DNA from: Lachnospiraceae bacterium
Lineage (GTDB): Bacteria; Bacillota; Clostridia; Lachnospirales; Lachnospiraceae
Direction: 5' to 3'
DNA length: 32,225 nt
Assembly: GCA_017467845.1 (NCBI GenBank)
Contig: JAFUKH010000048.1
Coordinates: 1-32,225, forward strand
Below are positions 14,860 through 24,410 of the stretch, piece after piece (position 1 is the stretch's first letter; every line of letters starts with the position of its first letter). Both the position numbers and the translations under genes were made by a program. Below the pieces are notes generated by a model. The model saw only the letters and a list, made by a program, of their open reading frames with translations. It made no database searches and had not been told where the DNA came from.

Positions 14860-17632
14860 CTGTAATTCCTCCATTTTCTCCTGCGGCTTTTAGTCCCTGC
14901 AGAAAATCTTTTGCCAGTCCGTACAGTGCCTGTGTAGAGTACTGTACCTCCGTCGCCTTCCTTGGCATCCTACCAGCTGTATGATATGTTTCACTATATA
15001 CAAATTCCAGTCGCTCCAGATTCCATTCTTTTGCTACCTGATTATTGATAATATCGGCATTAGAACGTAGATTCATTACCACATCCTTACGATTTCCCAC
15101 AAAAAATCCTTCCACACCGGTATCGGTTACCTGAAGAGAGCCATTAATGGTACCAAAATTTTCTCCTGTAAACTGAATTTCGATAAGACCTTGCGTCTCA
15201 GCAGACTGCTCCATGCGAAGATGTACATTCACCTGTTCGCCCTGAATCTCCATGCCAAAGAAAAACTCGTCATTCTCTGCCAAATTCTTCATAATATGCA
15301 TCTGCTTGGATAAAAGCTGCATTGCCTTAACATCCACGGCTGTGGTCTGCTCAAAGCACTCCTGGGTGATTTCCTGACTATATTCCTCCAGCTCAGATAC
15401 ATATTCCTGCTTAAAGCTATCGCTCTCTGCTAATTTCTCCAACTTATTATTTCTCTTTTCCTTTTTCTCCGCACGCTTTTCTACTTCCGAAAGAACTTTT
15501 CCCGGCTCCTTCTTAAGCCGTCCTGCCGCCAAAAGATTTTCCGTGGTAAGCTTCATGCCACTAAGCTCTAACATCTGAGATACCTCAGCAGCCCCTGCGG
15601 TGGCCTGGGCATAATCCTGCCGCATCTGCTTAGCAAAGGCCTTTTCAATCTGCTCAGAAATCGAAGACTCCTTCATAATACGCTGACACACTTCACCTAC
15701 AGTGTCAGTTACTTTTGCATCCATACCCTTATATTTGCCGCTTCGTACTGCAGATAGCAGATTAGCAAATGTCAGCTCTACTCCCGTACGAATAATGGAG
15801 CCGGTTGCCGCACCATCCGCCTTTTCAATCTGGCGCATCAAACGATAACATCCGATAAAAGCTTCTCTCTCTTCCGCAGTTATTTCACCTGCATGATCCA
15901 GCCGCTGCAAGAATCGACTGTATTTCTCCTCCTGCATCTCTACACTAGCCTGCCGGCTGTCCAGATAAGCATTCAGTTCCTCAAAGGTAGAGTCCAAAGG
16001 ATTATATCCGTCACGAATCATTTCCAGCGTTTTGGCAGGCGTCATCTTGGCAACCACCTCAAGCACCTGTCTGTTGGCCTCTTTCACCTTTTCCATGTTC
16101 TCCACGGTAAGCTCCATACTATTGTAGCCAAGGCCACGCATGGCCTTACGATTCTCTTCATTTAATTCATATCCAAGCTCTGTCAAAAGGGCATCCACAT
16201 TACCGAAAGCCTTCTTGATACTGTCTCCTAAATCTGTACGTGGCGTTGTTCCAATCAGTTCATAAGCTTCTCCCGCCTGCTTATATGCAGCTTCCGTTGC
16301 TGTACCGCTCTCATGGAACTGACTTACGGTGACCTGAGATATACGTGTCGCAAAATCAACCACCGTCTTAAATGGCAACTCGGGAATACTCTTGATAATA
16401 TGAGTAGCCTTTTCTAAGCTGCGGTAATTCTCCACAGGAGTCTCACTATTCGGAAAATACTGCTTCGCAATACTTTCTTCCGCCATTTTCAATGCTTCTA
16501 TGGTTTCCTCAATGGACGCTGTATCAATGGAGAAGCCACTGTCTAACAGCTTCAAATTCGTTTCCACCGTCATGTGTAAACGAATTTCTTCTAAAGTTCT
16601 TCTATCATGAATCAAATCCTTTGCAGCTTCTCCATGATAAAGATTATAAATCTCTATCGCTTTCTCTATACGGGTCTGCTTCTGGGCCAGATTACCCTCT
16701 TTTGCAGGGAGTCCGTCTGCCAATGCACGTACCGCACTCTCTACAATATCCCCATCCTCCGGGGGGAAGGTCATATCAGCCACATTCCCTAAAAAGTTCA
16801 TAGTCTCTTCGGTAATAGGAAGCCCCTTATCAATTAACCACTTTGCCTGCTCCATGGTCTCTTCCGTCACCTGAATCTCCAATTTACCAAAAAGATTCTC
16901 AATCTGAGCTGTCATATTATCTGCAGACGCTTCTCCGGAAGTTACGTTTTTTGTTACATAACCCTTCACAGCCTCTCCAAAATACTGCCCCTGAGCCGCC
17001 ATAGGAAGCTGTCCTGCTGTTGCCTGCGCCATATAAAAATCCTGAATGGTTGTGTCCATTCCACTGACTACCATATGGTACATCTCACTCTCTGTAGGTG
17101 TATGTAACGCCTGTCCCAACTCCAGCGCCTGCATAACCTTATCCACATTCTCCGGTGTCATAGGCACATCAGTGCTTTCAAATGCAGTCTGTAAACTCTG
17201 AGCAAGTCCCTGACTACCAACTGCTGCCACCAGAGTGTCCATATCGATATCATCGGTATAACCCGCTACATGCTTGCCGGACTTTAAAAGCTCTGCTTTA
17301 ATCTTGTCCAATATGGTCACAGTCTCTTCCGGCGTCATATCGGATGGTTCATAGCCTTCCTTAAGCATCTTGGCGTAGTCTTCATCGGACATGGTATTGG
17401 ATGCCACAATCAATCCATCCTGTCTGTTTTCCAAATCCATATGACCCGCCTGGTTCTGTATATCCTCAAAAGTCTGACTCTTATCCTGCCCGGGAAGTCC
17501 TACTCTATCCTTTCCATCCATGTAAAAAACAGCATTTCCCCTTGCAGCCTTACTAGCCGCCTTGGTCTGCTCCTGATTCCACTTCTGTTCTGTTTTTATC
17601 TGATTTCCGTTCTGTTCAAAAGTTATTCGCAT
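14849..17632 (-). CDS. Large FliK-like protein with internal repeats, coupled to flagellin
   Basis: About 927 aa, mostly helical, with no signal peptide or membrane helix. Residues ~787-880 resemble the FliK C-terminal domain that switches flagellar export specificity: a strand-rich stretch (VNVHLRMEQSAETQGLIEI), then GSLQVTDTGVEGFFVGNRKDV, then a helix and LERLEFVY. The first ~750 residues contain at least seven degenerate copies of a short unit of the form hydrophobic-T-x-E-(N/T)-hydrophobic (near 98, 156, 253, 271, 506, 618, 693). ATG 17632 is chosen because GGAG sits six bases upstream. Its end overlaps flagellin by 11 nt. A hook-length ruler or a flagellin-associated factor is possible. 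I do not place it in a named family. Confidence 0.6.
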   Translation of the reverse strand: MRITFEQNGNQIKTEQKWNQEQTKAASKAARGNAVFYMDGKDRVGLPGQDKSQTFEDIQNQAGHMDLENRQDGLIVASNTMSDEDYAKMLKEGYEPSDMTPEETVTILDKIKAELLKSGKHVAGYTDDIDMDTLVAAVGSQGLAQSLQTAFESTDVPMTPENVDKVMQALELGQALHTPTESEMYHMVVSGMDTTIQDFYMAQATAGQLPMAAQGQYFGEAVKGYVTKNVTSGEASADNMTAQIENLFGKLEIQVTEETMEQAKWLIDKGLPITEETMNFLGNVADMTFPPEDGDIVESAVRALADGLPAKEGNLAQKQTRIEKAIEIYNLYHGEAAKDLIHDRRTLEEIRLHMTVETNLKLLDSGFSIDTASIEETIEALKMAEESIAKQYFPNSETPVENYRSLEKATHIIKSIPELPFKTVVDFATRISQVTVSQFHESGTATEAAYKQAGEAYELIGTTPRTDLGDSIKKAFGNVDALLTELGYELNEENRKAMRGLGYNSMELTVENMEKVKEANRQVLEVVAKMTPAKTLEMIRDGYNPLDSTFEELNAYLDSRQASVEMQEEKYSRFLQRLDHAGEITAEEREAFIGCYRLMRQIEKADGAATGSIIRTGVELTFANLLSAVRSGKYKGMDAKVTDTVGEVCQRIMKESSISEQIEKAFAKQMRQDYAQATAGAAEVSQMLELSGMKLTTENLLAAGRLKKEPGKVLSEVEKRAEKKEKRNNKLEKLAESDSFKQEYVSELEEYSQEITQECFEQTTAVDVKAMQLLSKQMHIMKNLAENDEFFFGMEIQGEQVNVHLRMEQSAETQGLIEIQFTGENFGTINGSLQVTDTGVEGFFVGNRKDVVMNLRSNADIINNQVAKEWNLERLEFVYSETYHTAGRMPRKATEVQYSTQALYGLAKDFLQGLKAAGENGGITDEN

Positions 17633-17652
17633 AAAAAACTCCATTACATAAA

Positions 17653-17679
17653 AGTAGGTAAGCGCAACGCTTACCTACT
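17653..17679 (-). terminator. Perfect 12-bp hairpin between glgB and the flagellar block (probable glgB terminator)
   Basis: AGTAGGTAAGCG (17653-17664) pairs perfectly with 17668-17679 around a 3-nt loop. On the minus strand it starts 36 nt after the glgB stop and is followed by TTTATG, a short T-run. It ends only 20 nt before the FliK-like start. It may be a terminator with a weak U-tract, or an operator/attenuator for the flagellar genes. No clear sigma-A or sigma-28 promoter was seen in the 83-nt gap. Confidence 0.55.
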
Positions 17680-17715
17680 ATTTCGACTTTTTATGCAATT
17701 TTCTGAAGTCCTAAT

Positions 17716-19623
17716 TTAAAACAGAAACACTGCTGCACAATAGGGTGGCAAATCAAAAGTAACGGAATATTTCTGTGCACAATGGGGCTCTGCCTTTGCA
17801 GTAAGCTCTGCAGGAAGGGGATTACCGTTTCCACCGTACTCAAACTCATCACTATTTAACAGTAGCTTATATTTTTTCTTCTTAGGCACAGCCACCTTAT
17901 AATCCTCCCACATCATAGGAGTCATATTCATTACAAAGAGGAGACTGTTTCTTCCGGTGGAGCCGCGACGCACAAAGGAATATACACTCTTGTCCGCATC
18001 ATCTGCATTCATCCACTCAAAGCCCTTCCAGCTATTATCAAACTCATACATAGCCGGATATTTACGATAAATCTTGAGTAAATCCCGCACATAATGCTGC
18101 ATTCCCAGATTGCTCTTCTCTCCCAGCAGGAACCAATCCAGCTCACGCTCTTCACTCCATTCACGTTCCTGACCAAATTCCTGACCCATGAACAAAAGCT
18201 TCTTGCCACAGTGTCCAAACATGTAGGTGTAGCCTACACGAAGGTTGGCATATTTATCCACCTGATACCCCGGCATCTTGTTCACCATGGAACACTTAAG
18301 ATGCACCACCTCGTCATGAGACAGCGGCAGAATATAATTCTCGCTCTCATTGTAGCTCATGGCAAAAGTCATACCATAATGATTATATTTACGATAAATA
18401 GGATCTAGCTTCATATATTCACAGAAGTCATGCATCCAACCCATATTCCACTTAAAGGTAAAACCAAGACTGTCCGTACCAATCTCACCGGTTACATCAG
18501 GCCAAGCCGTAGATTCCTCTGCAATGGTCAAAAATCCCGGATAGGAACCGCGTACAACGGAGTTCATGTGCTTGAAGAACTCAATCGCCTCTAAATTCTG
18601 GTTGCCTCCATAAATATTCGGAAGCCACTGTCCATCGCTTTTGCCATAGTCCAGATAGAGCATGGACGCAACGGCATCCACACGGATACCATCGATATGG
18701 AACTCCTTCAGCCAATAAAGTACATTGGCAATCAGATAGTTCTTTACTTCCGTCTTACCATAGTTAAAAATCTTGGTTCCCCAGTCCGGATGCTCTCCTC
18801 TTCTCGAATCCGGATGTTCAAAAATACACTGTCCGTCAAATCTTCCAAGACCGTGGGCATCGGTGGCAAAGTGAGCCGGAACCCAATCTAAAATTACGCC
18901 GATTTTATTTTTATGTAATTTATTTACTAAATACATGAAATCCTTGGGCGTACCGTAGCGGGAGGTCGGTGCATAGTAACCTGTCACCTGATATCCCCAG
19001 GAGCCGTCAAATGGATGCTCTGCAATACCCATCAGCTCTACATGGGTATACTGCATCTCCTTCAGATAGTCTACGATTCTGTCCGCAAATTCCCGGTAAT
19101 TGTAAAAACCTTCTACCGTCCCATTGCATGGGTGCTTCATAAAAGAGCCGATATGGCACTCGTAAATTGCCAAAGGCTGGGATTGTACATCCTTTTCATC
19201 ACGCTCATCCATCCACTTTGCATCTTCCCATACAAAGCCCTCTAAGTCCGCTACGATGGATGCCGTACCCGGGCGATACTCCCCCTGATTGGCAAAAGGG
19301 TCTGCCTTGTAAAGCTTTTCTCCCTCAGGTGTGGTAATCAGATACTTGTACATGGCACCTTCACCTGCTCCCGGAACAAAGAGCTTATGGATTCCACCGG
19401 GACCACACTTCTCCATTTTATGAGAAGTCTCATTCCAATCGTTAAAATCACCAATCACATGCACACTAGCTGCATTGGGTGCCCATACCGCAAAGAATAC
19501 ACCTTCTTTGCCACCCTCTACAGATAAATGTGCTCCAAGCTTTTTATATATTTCATAATGAGTACCCTCTGCAAACAGATATTCATCTGTCTGCGAAATA
19601 GATATCTGCTGACGTTTTGCCAT
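17716..19623 (-). CDS. glgB: 1,4-alpha-glucan branching enzyme
   Basis: About 635 aa. The N-terminal CBM48 module (VFFAVWAPNAASVHVIGDFNDWN) is followed by a GH13 catalytic barrel: WGYQVTGYYAPTSRYG, the nucleophile Asp in GIRVDAVASM (~316), the acid/base Glu in TIAEES (~369), and LPLSHDEVVH. It makes alpha-1,6 branches in glycogen. ATG 19623 is chosen because GGAGG lies eight bases upstream; the frame is open 9 codons further. It starts 19 nt after the large TPR/AAA-like gene and is probably co-transcribed with it. No other glycogen gene is in the window. Confidence 0.95.
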   Translation of the reverse strand: MAKRQQISISQTDEYLFAEGTHYEIYKKLGAHLSVEGGKEGVFFAVWAPNAASVHVIGDFNDWNETSHKMEKCGPGGIHKLFVPGAGEGAMYKYLITTPEGEKLYKADPFANQGEYRPGTASIVADLEGFVWEDAKWMDERDEKDVQSQPLAIYECHIGSFMKHPCNGTVEGFYNYREFADRIVDYLKEMQYTHVELMGIAEHPFDGSWGYQVTGYYAPTSRYGTPKDFMYLVNKLHKNKIGVILDWVPAHFATDAHGLGRFDGQCIFEHPDSRRGEHPDWGTKIFNYGKTEVKNYLIANVLYWLKEFHIDGIRVDAVASMLYLDYGKSDGQWLPNIYGGNQNLEAIEFFKHMNSVVRGSYPGFLTIAEESTAWPDVTGEIGTDSLGFTFKWNMGWMHDFCEYMKLDPIYRKYNHYGMTFAMSYNESENYILPLSHDEVVHLKCSMVNKMPGYQVDKYANLRVGYTYMFGHCGKKLLFMGQEFGQEREWSEERELDWFLLGEKSNLGMQHYVRDLLKIYRKYPAMYEFDNSWKGFEWMNADDADKSVYSFVRRGSTGRNSLLFVMNMTPMMWEDYKVAVPKKKKYKLLLNSDEFEYGGNGNPLPAELTAKAEPHCAQKYSVTFDLPPYCAAVFLF

Positions 19624-19642
19624 AATGGCTACCTCCAAAGAT

Positions 19643-22366
19643 TTATACAAAATCCTTCTCTCTTAAAATAATCATATCCTCGTCGTCATAACGCTTTCCG
19701 AGAAGAATATCAAAGAAATGACCGAGATTCTTACGATTTGCATGGCGGATTGCCCCGTCCATCAGCTCCTTAACCTCTAATACCGTCACCACATGGTCAC
19801 TGGTCTGCATCTCATCAATTCTCTGGTGAAGTGCCAGAACTCCGAACTCATCTATAGAATACTCCATTTCCCAAGCATATTTTTTGGCAAATGCTACCAA
19901 GGCATCGTCACTTAACGCATCTACATCCATACGTGCAGTAAAAACATTGGTAAACTCTTTATGCTTAGCCAAGAATTTGTTCATAGCCTTCTTAGTATCT
20001 TCCAAAATTACCAGAATTCCCAGATGCTCCTGCTGCAACGCCTTGTATAAACTGTCTGCGGATGCATCCGACATCTCTGCCGCTTTCTGAACAATCAACG
20101 CGCCGTTAGCAAGGTCCCGCGTCAACTTCGGAATATCCTGCTTATCCAGAGATCCTCCGGAAATCTTGGCAGTCTTTCCCGCAAAGTTATTGTCAGAAGC
20201 TTGTACATCACGAACAATATTCTTTGCAAGGCCAAGGGTGTTGACTCCTTCCGGACCGGTCACAATCACGTTTCCGGTGTACGCCGCCATACTGATACCA
20301 TCCAGCACCTTTATCAACTGATTTTTGGAAGCTTTCCCCTGAATATACGGGGCAAACAACTCTTTCTCCTCACGAGTAAGAGTACGTACTACCGGTTCAG
20401 CAGGTGCCTCTTCAACGACAACTTCCTCTTCCGCAATCGCTTCATTCTCGTTTTCAGGCACGTCTTCTACGATTGCTTCTTCCTCACTCTCTGGGATTTC
20501 CTCGATAACAGGCTCATCCTCAGTTTCGAATACTTCTTCAACGACAACTTCTTCCTCAAACTCAGGAATCTCTTCTACAGGGGACTCTTCTTCAATATAT
20601 GAAGTACTTTCCTCCAGAATCTCTTCCAGTTCTTCTACCTCAGCATCGCTTCCATCAGATTCCTCTAAATGAAGCTCTTCTACCTCAATTTCTTCAACCG
20701 GAATCTCTTCTTCGAGAACATCTTCTTCAAGAATCTCTTCTAATGAAACCTCTTCCTCCGCCTGCGATTCTTCGATTGCAGCCTCTACACTCTTCACTGC
20801 AATTTCTCCCGTGAAGTCCTCTTCGGAAATTGCTTCCATGGCAACCTCACCGGATTCCTCCTCGGACTCCATATCACCAAGCTTCATTACCGCCGGTGAT
20901 TTCACTTTATCTGCCTCAATCTGCTCAAGCAGACTGTCTCGCATTTGTGCCTCGAACTCAGTAAACATGGGGCCTGTTCTCTGCAGAACTCTCTGACGAA
21001 CCTCCGCCTCACGCTTCTCCTTATTCTCGTTCTTCATTCGCTCCCACTCAGCCAGGATATCATCAATGCTCATCTGACCGGTAATCTGCTTCTCTACAGC
21101 CTCTTCCTTCGGCATAACCAAACGAATCTGTCCGTCAGACTCCATAGAAAGAACATTTGCCAGCTCCTTGGGAGGTTCTTCACTGGCCTTTCTCGCCTTA
21201 CGCATATCCTCCATAACTGCCTTGGCGGTAGCATCTACTGTTGGTTCTTCCTCCGCAAGTGCCTCCTCAACAGGCTCTTCGCCATCCTGCTCTGATTCTA
21301 CAATTTCTTCTGTAGTCGTCTCTTCTTCTGTAGCTTCTCCTGTATCGTCCACGGCTTCCTCTAGCGGCGTGGGTGCTTCTCCTGCCTGCCAGGGAACAGC
21401 TTCCACACTACCCAGTTCCATTTCACTGGTCTCTCCAAAGAACACTTCGGATTCCACTTCAGGTTCAGCAAGCTGCTCCTGAACCTCCTTTGCCGGTATC
21501 TGGGTTGTCCCCCGAAGCATAGGGGCGATAATGGACTTAGTAATTGCATCCCCCGCATCCTGCGGCGCATTCAGTACTTCCTTTAAGCCCTCCGCAATTT
21601 CCTTCTGCAGATTGATGGTATTATATTCTCCCACATCCATGGTCTTTACATGGATTTCATCCTCAATAGCAGTCTCGGGTTGCGTAACCTGCGTGGCTTC
21701 CGGCTCCTGTGCCACCTTTTCTACTACAGGTTCAGGTTCCGGCTCCTCCACCGGTGCCATGAACATATCATATTTGGCCTGCTGGTCGGGAGTAAGTGCC
21801 TGATGAAGCATCTTCAACTCCATCGCCTTCACCACATACTTACCTTCTCCAAACCATAAAATCAGCTCATCACATTCTTCTACGCATCTGGTTGCCATCC
21901 CCGCCTTATGATAGAGGTTAGCTAACTCAAAGGCCCACTTTTCACGGTAGTCCTCCTTTTTCATCTGCTCCAAAACAGCAATACGCTCTTCCAGGCTCAC
22001 CTCCTGAGCCTCATACAGCTTGTACTGCAATATATAGCGTCCCGTATCATTAGGCGCAATCTGCACAAACTCTTTATAATACTCTACTGCCAGCAGAATA
22101 TCTCCCATCTTAATAGAAAGCTCACACAGCGAAAAAACGATGGTTCTTCCCCCGGGGTGTCTGCCATAGGCCAAAAGAAGTAAATCCCTACTATCCTCCA
22201 AACGACGATTAATCTTATATAAATCGCTGATGGTGCAGAGCATCATCACACTCTTAACCCGCCGCCAGTCGATTTCATCTGCAATCTCCATTGCGGACTT
22301 GTAATCGCCCTCTGCGATTAACGATTTAATTGCATCTGCCTTTATTCTGTATTCGTACTTATCCAA
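19643..22366 (-). CDS. TPR-acidic linker-degenerate AAA+-like protein, upstream of glgB
   Basis: 907 aa in three parts. Residues 1-~195 look like TPR-type helical repeats (AEGDYKSAMEIADEI; GDILLAVEYYKEFVQIAPND; LANLYHKAGM). Residues ~200-655 are a low-complexity linker very rich in Glu, with one helical island near 425-490. Residues ~665-907 have the outline of a CbbX/SpoVK-type AAA+ domain, but Walker A reads GPEGVNTLG (no GKT) and the Walker B place reads ALIVQKAAEM instead of xxxxIDEA. ATP hydrolysis is therefore unlikely. Translation starts at TTG 22366, with GGGAG eight bases upstream; a nearby ATG runs straight into a stop. It probably acts as a scaffold. Its link to glycogen is suggested only by the coupled glgB. 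Confidence 0.65.
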   Translation of the reverse strand: MDKYEYRIKADAIKSLIAEGDYKSAMEIADEIDWRRVKSVMMLCTISDLYKINRRLEDSRDLLLLAYGRHPGGRTIVFSLCELSIKMGDILLAVEYYKEFVQIAPNDTGRYILQYKLYEAQEVSLEERIAVLEQMKKEDYREKWAFELANLYHKAGMATRCVEECDELILWFGEGKYVVKAMELKMLHQALTPDQQAKYDMFMAPVEEPEPEPVVEKVAQEPEATQVTQPETAIEDEIHVKTMDVGEYNTINLQKEIAEGLKEVLNAPQDAGDAITKSIIAPMLRGTTQIPAKEVQEQLAEPEVESEVFFGETSEMELGSVEAVPWQAGEAPTPLEEAVDDTGEATEEETTTEEIVESEQDGEEPVEEALAEEEPTVDATAKAVMEDMRKARKASEEPPKELANVLSMESDGQIRLVMPKEEAVEKQITGQMSIDDILAEWERMKNENKEKREAEVRQRVLQRTGPMFTEFEAQMRDSLLEQIEADKVKSPAVMKLGDMESEEESGEVAMEAISEEDFTGEIAVKSVEAAIEESQAEEEVSLEEILEEDVLEEEIPVEEIEVEELHLEESDGSDAEVEELEEILEESTSYIEEESPVEEIPEFEEEVVVEEVFETEDEPVIEEIPESEEEAIVEDVPENENEAIAEEEVVVEEAPAEPVVRTLTREEKELFAPYIQGKASKNQLIKVLDGISMAAYTGNVIVTGPEGVNTLGLAKNIVRDVQASDNNFAGKTAKISGGSLDKQDIPKLTRDLANGALIVQKAAEMSDASADSLYKALQQEHLGILVILEDTKKAMNKFLAKHKEFTNVFTARMDVDALSDDALVAFAKKYAWEMEYSIDEFGVLALHQRIDEMQTSDHVVTVLEVKELMDGAIRHANRKNLGHFFDILLGKRYDDEDMIILREKDFV

Positions 22367-22447
22367 GGTTACATCTCCCTTATATATCTAAACTGTTCAC
22401 CACGTATTTACAAATCTGAGCATAAAAACCCACTTTTTATCTTTTTA

Positions 22448-22476
22448 AGTTTATCATAGTAGATATGCTATGTCAA
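22448..22476 (-). promoter_or_regulatory. Promoter of the TPR/AAA-like-glgB operon
   Basis: On the minus strand TTGACA (22471-22476) is followed after 17 bp by TAAACT (22448-22453), about 80 nt before the TTG start. The -35 is consensus and the -10 matches 4 of 6. It is in the divergent gap with the GNAT gene. Confidence 0.6.
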
Positions 22477-22578
22477 AACGTAATCGCACAAAAACTACAA
22501 GATATAGTATTTTTCGTTAATTCAGCATACAAAAAAAGGTAGATTTCTTAAGATCGCGTGGTTTTGCGAATGCAACAG

Positions 22579-22587
22579 TGCTATAAT
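22579..22587 (+). promoter_or_regulatory. Extended -10 promoter of the GNAT/MATE genes
   Basis: TGCTATAAT is an exact extended -10 element, 41 nt before the GNAT start. No good -35 lies 16-18 bp upstream (TGGTTT at 22559), as is common with extended -10 promoters. An imperfect inverted repeat (AGATTTCT at 22541-22548 and AGAAATCT at 22600-22607) flanks it and could be an operator. Confidence 0.5.
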
Positions 22588-22628
22588 CAATTACATCGAG
22601 AAATCTCAAATTCGAAAGGAGATTTGAT

Positions 22629-23075
22629 ATGAATACAACAATAAGACCAATGAATGAATCAGACAGAGAAAGTGTCCTTGAAATGATGCGCATCTTCTAC
22701 GCCTCTCCCGCAGTGCTCAGCAACGGCTCCGAGGAAATCTTTCAGAGCGATGTAGAAAATTGCGTAAATAACTGCCCCTTCTTAGAGGGATATGTTTTTG
22801 AAGCAGATGATAAAATTCTGGGATATGCTATGCTTGCTAAAAGCTTCTCCACCGAATTCGGCAAGCCCTGTATCTGGATTGAAGATTTGTATATTAAAGA
22901 GGATTATCGCGGTCTGGGAATCGGAAGTCAGTTTTTCGCCTGTATCGAAGAAAAGTACAAGAATGTAATCTTCCGTTTGGAGGCAGAAGAAGAAAATGGG
23001 CGGGCAGTTCGTGTATATAAAAAATGTGGCTATGAAGTACTTCCCTATTTGGAGATGAAGAAAATAAATGAGTAA
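22629..23075 (+). CDS. GNAT family N-acetyltransferase
   Basis: 148 aa. It begins NTTIRPMNESDRESVLEMM, the usual opening of a GNAT domain. It carries acetyl-CoA binding motif A as LYIKEDYRGLGIGSQFF and a C-terminal RVYKKCGYEVLPYLEMKK block. The acceptor cannot be told; small amines or protein N-termini are both possible. AGGAG seven bases before the ATG supports the start. Its last 8 nt overlap the MATE gene start (ATGAGTAA), so the two are co-expressed. Confidence 0.88.
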   Translation: MNTTIRPMNESDRESVLEMMRIFYASPAVLSNGSEEIFQSDVENCVNNCPFLEGYVFEADDKILGYAMLAKSFSTEFGKPCIWIEDLYIKEDYRGLGIGSQFFACIEEKYKNVIFRLEAEEENGRAVRVYKKCGYEVLPYLEMKKINE

Positions 23076-24403
23076 AACACAGAATGATTTTTCGAAAGGA
23101 CCTGTGTGGAAATGTATTCTTGCACAGGCACTCCCCCTAACAGTTGCCCAATTGGTGCAGCTCCTTTATAACGTAGTTGATCGTATTTACATCGGACATA
23201 TGGGAGACGGTAGCAGCATTGCTCTAACCGGTGTCGGACTAACATTCCCCATCGTCACTCTAATCATGGCATTTACTGCACTGTTCGGAATGGGCGGGGT
23301 TCCCCTCTTTTCCATGGCACGTGGCGGTGGCGACGAAGAAGAAGCAGCGAAAATTTTAGGAAACGCCTTTGCACTGCTTGTCATCAGTTCCATTATATTG
23401 ACCATTATAAGCTATGTATTTTGCAAACCTATCCTATTCCTATTCGGAGCCAGCGAAGCTTCGTACATATACGCTGAGGAGTACCTGAAAATCTATCTTT
23501 TAGGCACTATATTCTCCATGCTGACCACCGGACTAAATGGGTATATCAATGCACAGGGCTTCCCCAAATCGGTATGCTGACCACCATTTTGGGCGCTGTA
23601 ATCAATATCGTTTTGGACCCTATCTTTATCTTTGGATTGGATATGGGTGTAGCAGGCGCAGCCCTTGCCACAGTTATCAGGTATCCGCCATATGGGTAAT
23701 ATGTTTTTTGACCGGAAAGAATGCACTTATCCGTATAAAAATGAACTGTGTACGACTAAGCAGGTCGATCACCAAAGAAATTTGTAAGCTTGGTGCCTCC
23801 AACTTCATCATGCAGGGAACTAACTGTCTGGTGCAGGTTGTCTGCAATGCCACCCTGCAAAGCTACGGCGGTGATATATACGTGGGAATCATGACTGTAC
23901 TGAATTCTATCCGAGAAATATTCGTACTGCCCATCAATGGTATCGTCAACGGAGCCCAACCGGTTATCAGCTTTAATTACGGTGCCAAACAAAACCTCCG
24001 GGTAAAAGCGGGAATCCGCTTCAATACTCTCATTGGCTCTACGTACACCATGCTGGCATGGATCTGCATCGTCCTTTTCCCTAGGTTCTGGTTTGGCATC
24101 TTCTCCGACGACCTGCAGATGATGGATATCGGAATCAGTGCCTTGAAAATTTATTTCTTTGGCTTTGTATTTATGTCCCTCCAGTTTGCCGGGCAGTCCA
24201 CTTTTCAGGCACTGGGCGACGCGAAGCACGCCATTTTCTTTTCCCTGCTCCGTAAGGCTATCATCGTCACGCCCCTCACCTTCTTACTGCCCATGCTGGG
24301 CTTCGGCGTACACGGTGTCATTCTTGCAGAGCCGATTTCCAACGCCATCGGAGGTCTGGCATGCTATGTTACTATGCGGAGAACGATTTATCGAAAATTG
24401 TAA
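23068..24403 (+). pseudogene. MATE family efflux transporter, broken by two frameshifts
   Basis: Three frames together give a full-length (~445 aa) MATE exporter. The first segment (from 23068) contains LPLTVAQLVQLLYNVVDRIYIG and runs to a stop at 23578. A second segment in another frame (from ~23568) reads GMLTTILGAVINIVLDPIFIFGLD up to ATVI at ~23678. A third frame continues from ~23678 with VSAIWVICFLTGKNAL to the stop at 24403. The first break fits loss of one A in a run (CCCCAAATCGG). The second loses 1 or, more likely, 7 nt between ATVI and VSAIWV, where family members usually have a few more residues. The downstream frame still looks protein-like, so the damage is recent or a sequencing error. 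Confidence 0.85.
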
Positions 24404-24410
24404 AAAGCTA

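Noticed and set aside
20400-20800. Direct DNA repeats in the TPR/AAA-like gene
   Set aside because: The repetitiveness comes from runs of Glu codons; no unit of constant length or sequence is visible.
21168-21482. Serine-rich 104-aa frame on the plus strand
   Set aside because: It is the mirror of the Glu-rich linker of the TPR/AAA-like protein (GAA/GAG read as TTC/CTC/TCT) and has no independent support.
23756-24229. 157-aa minus-strand frame opposite the MATE gene
   Set aside because: It is antisense to an exporter whose plus-strand translation clearly matches a known family.
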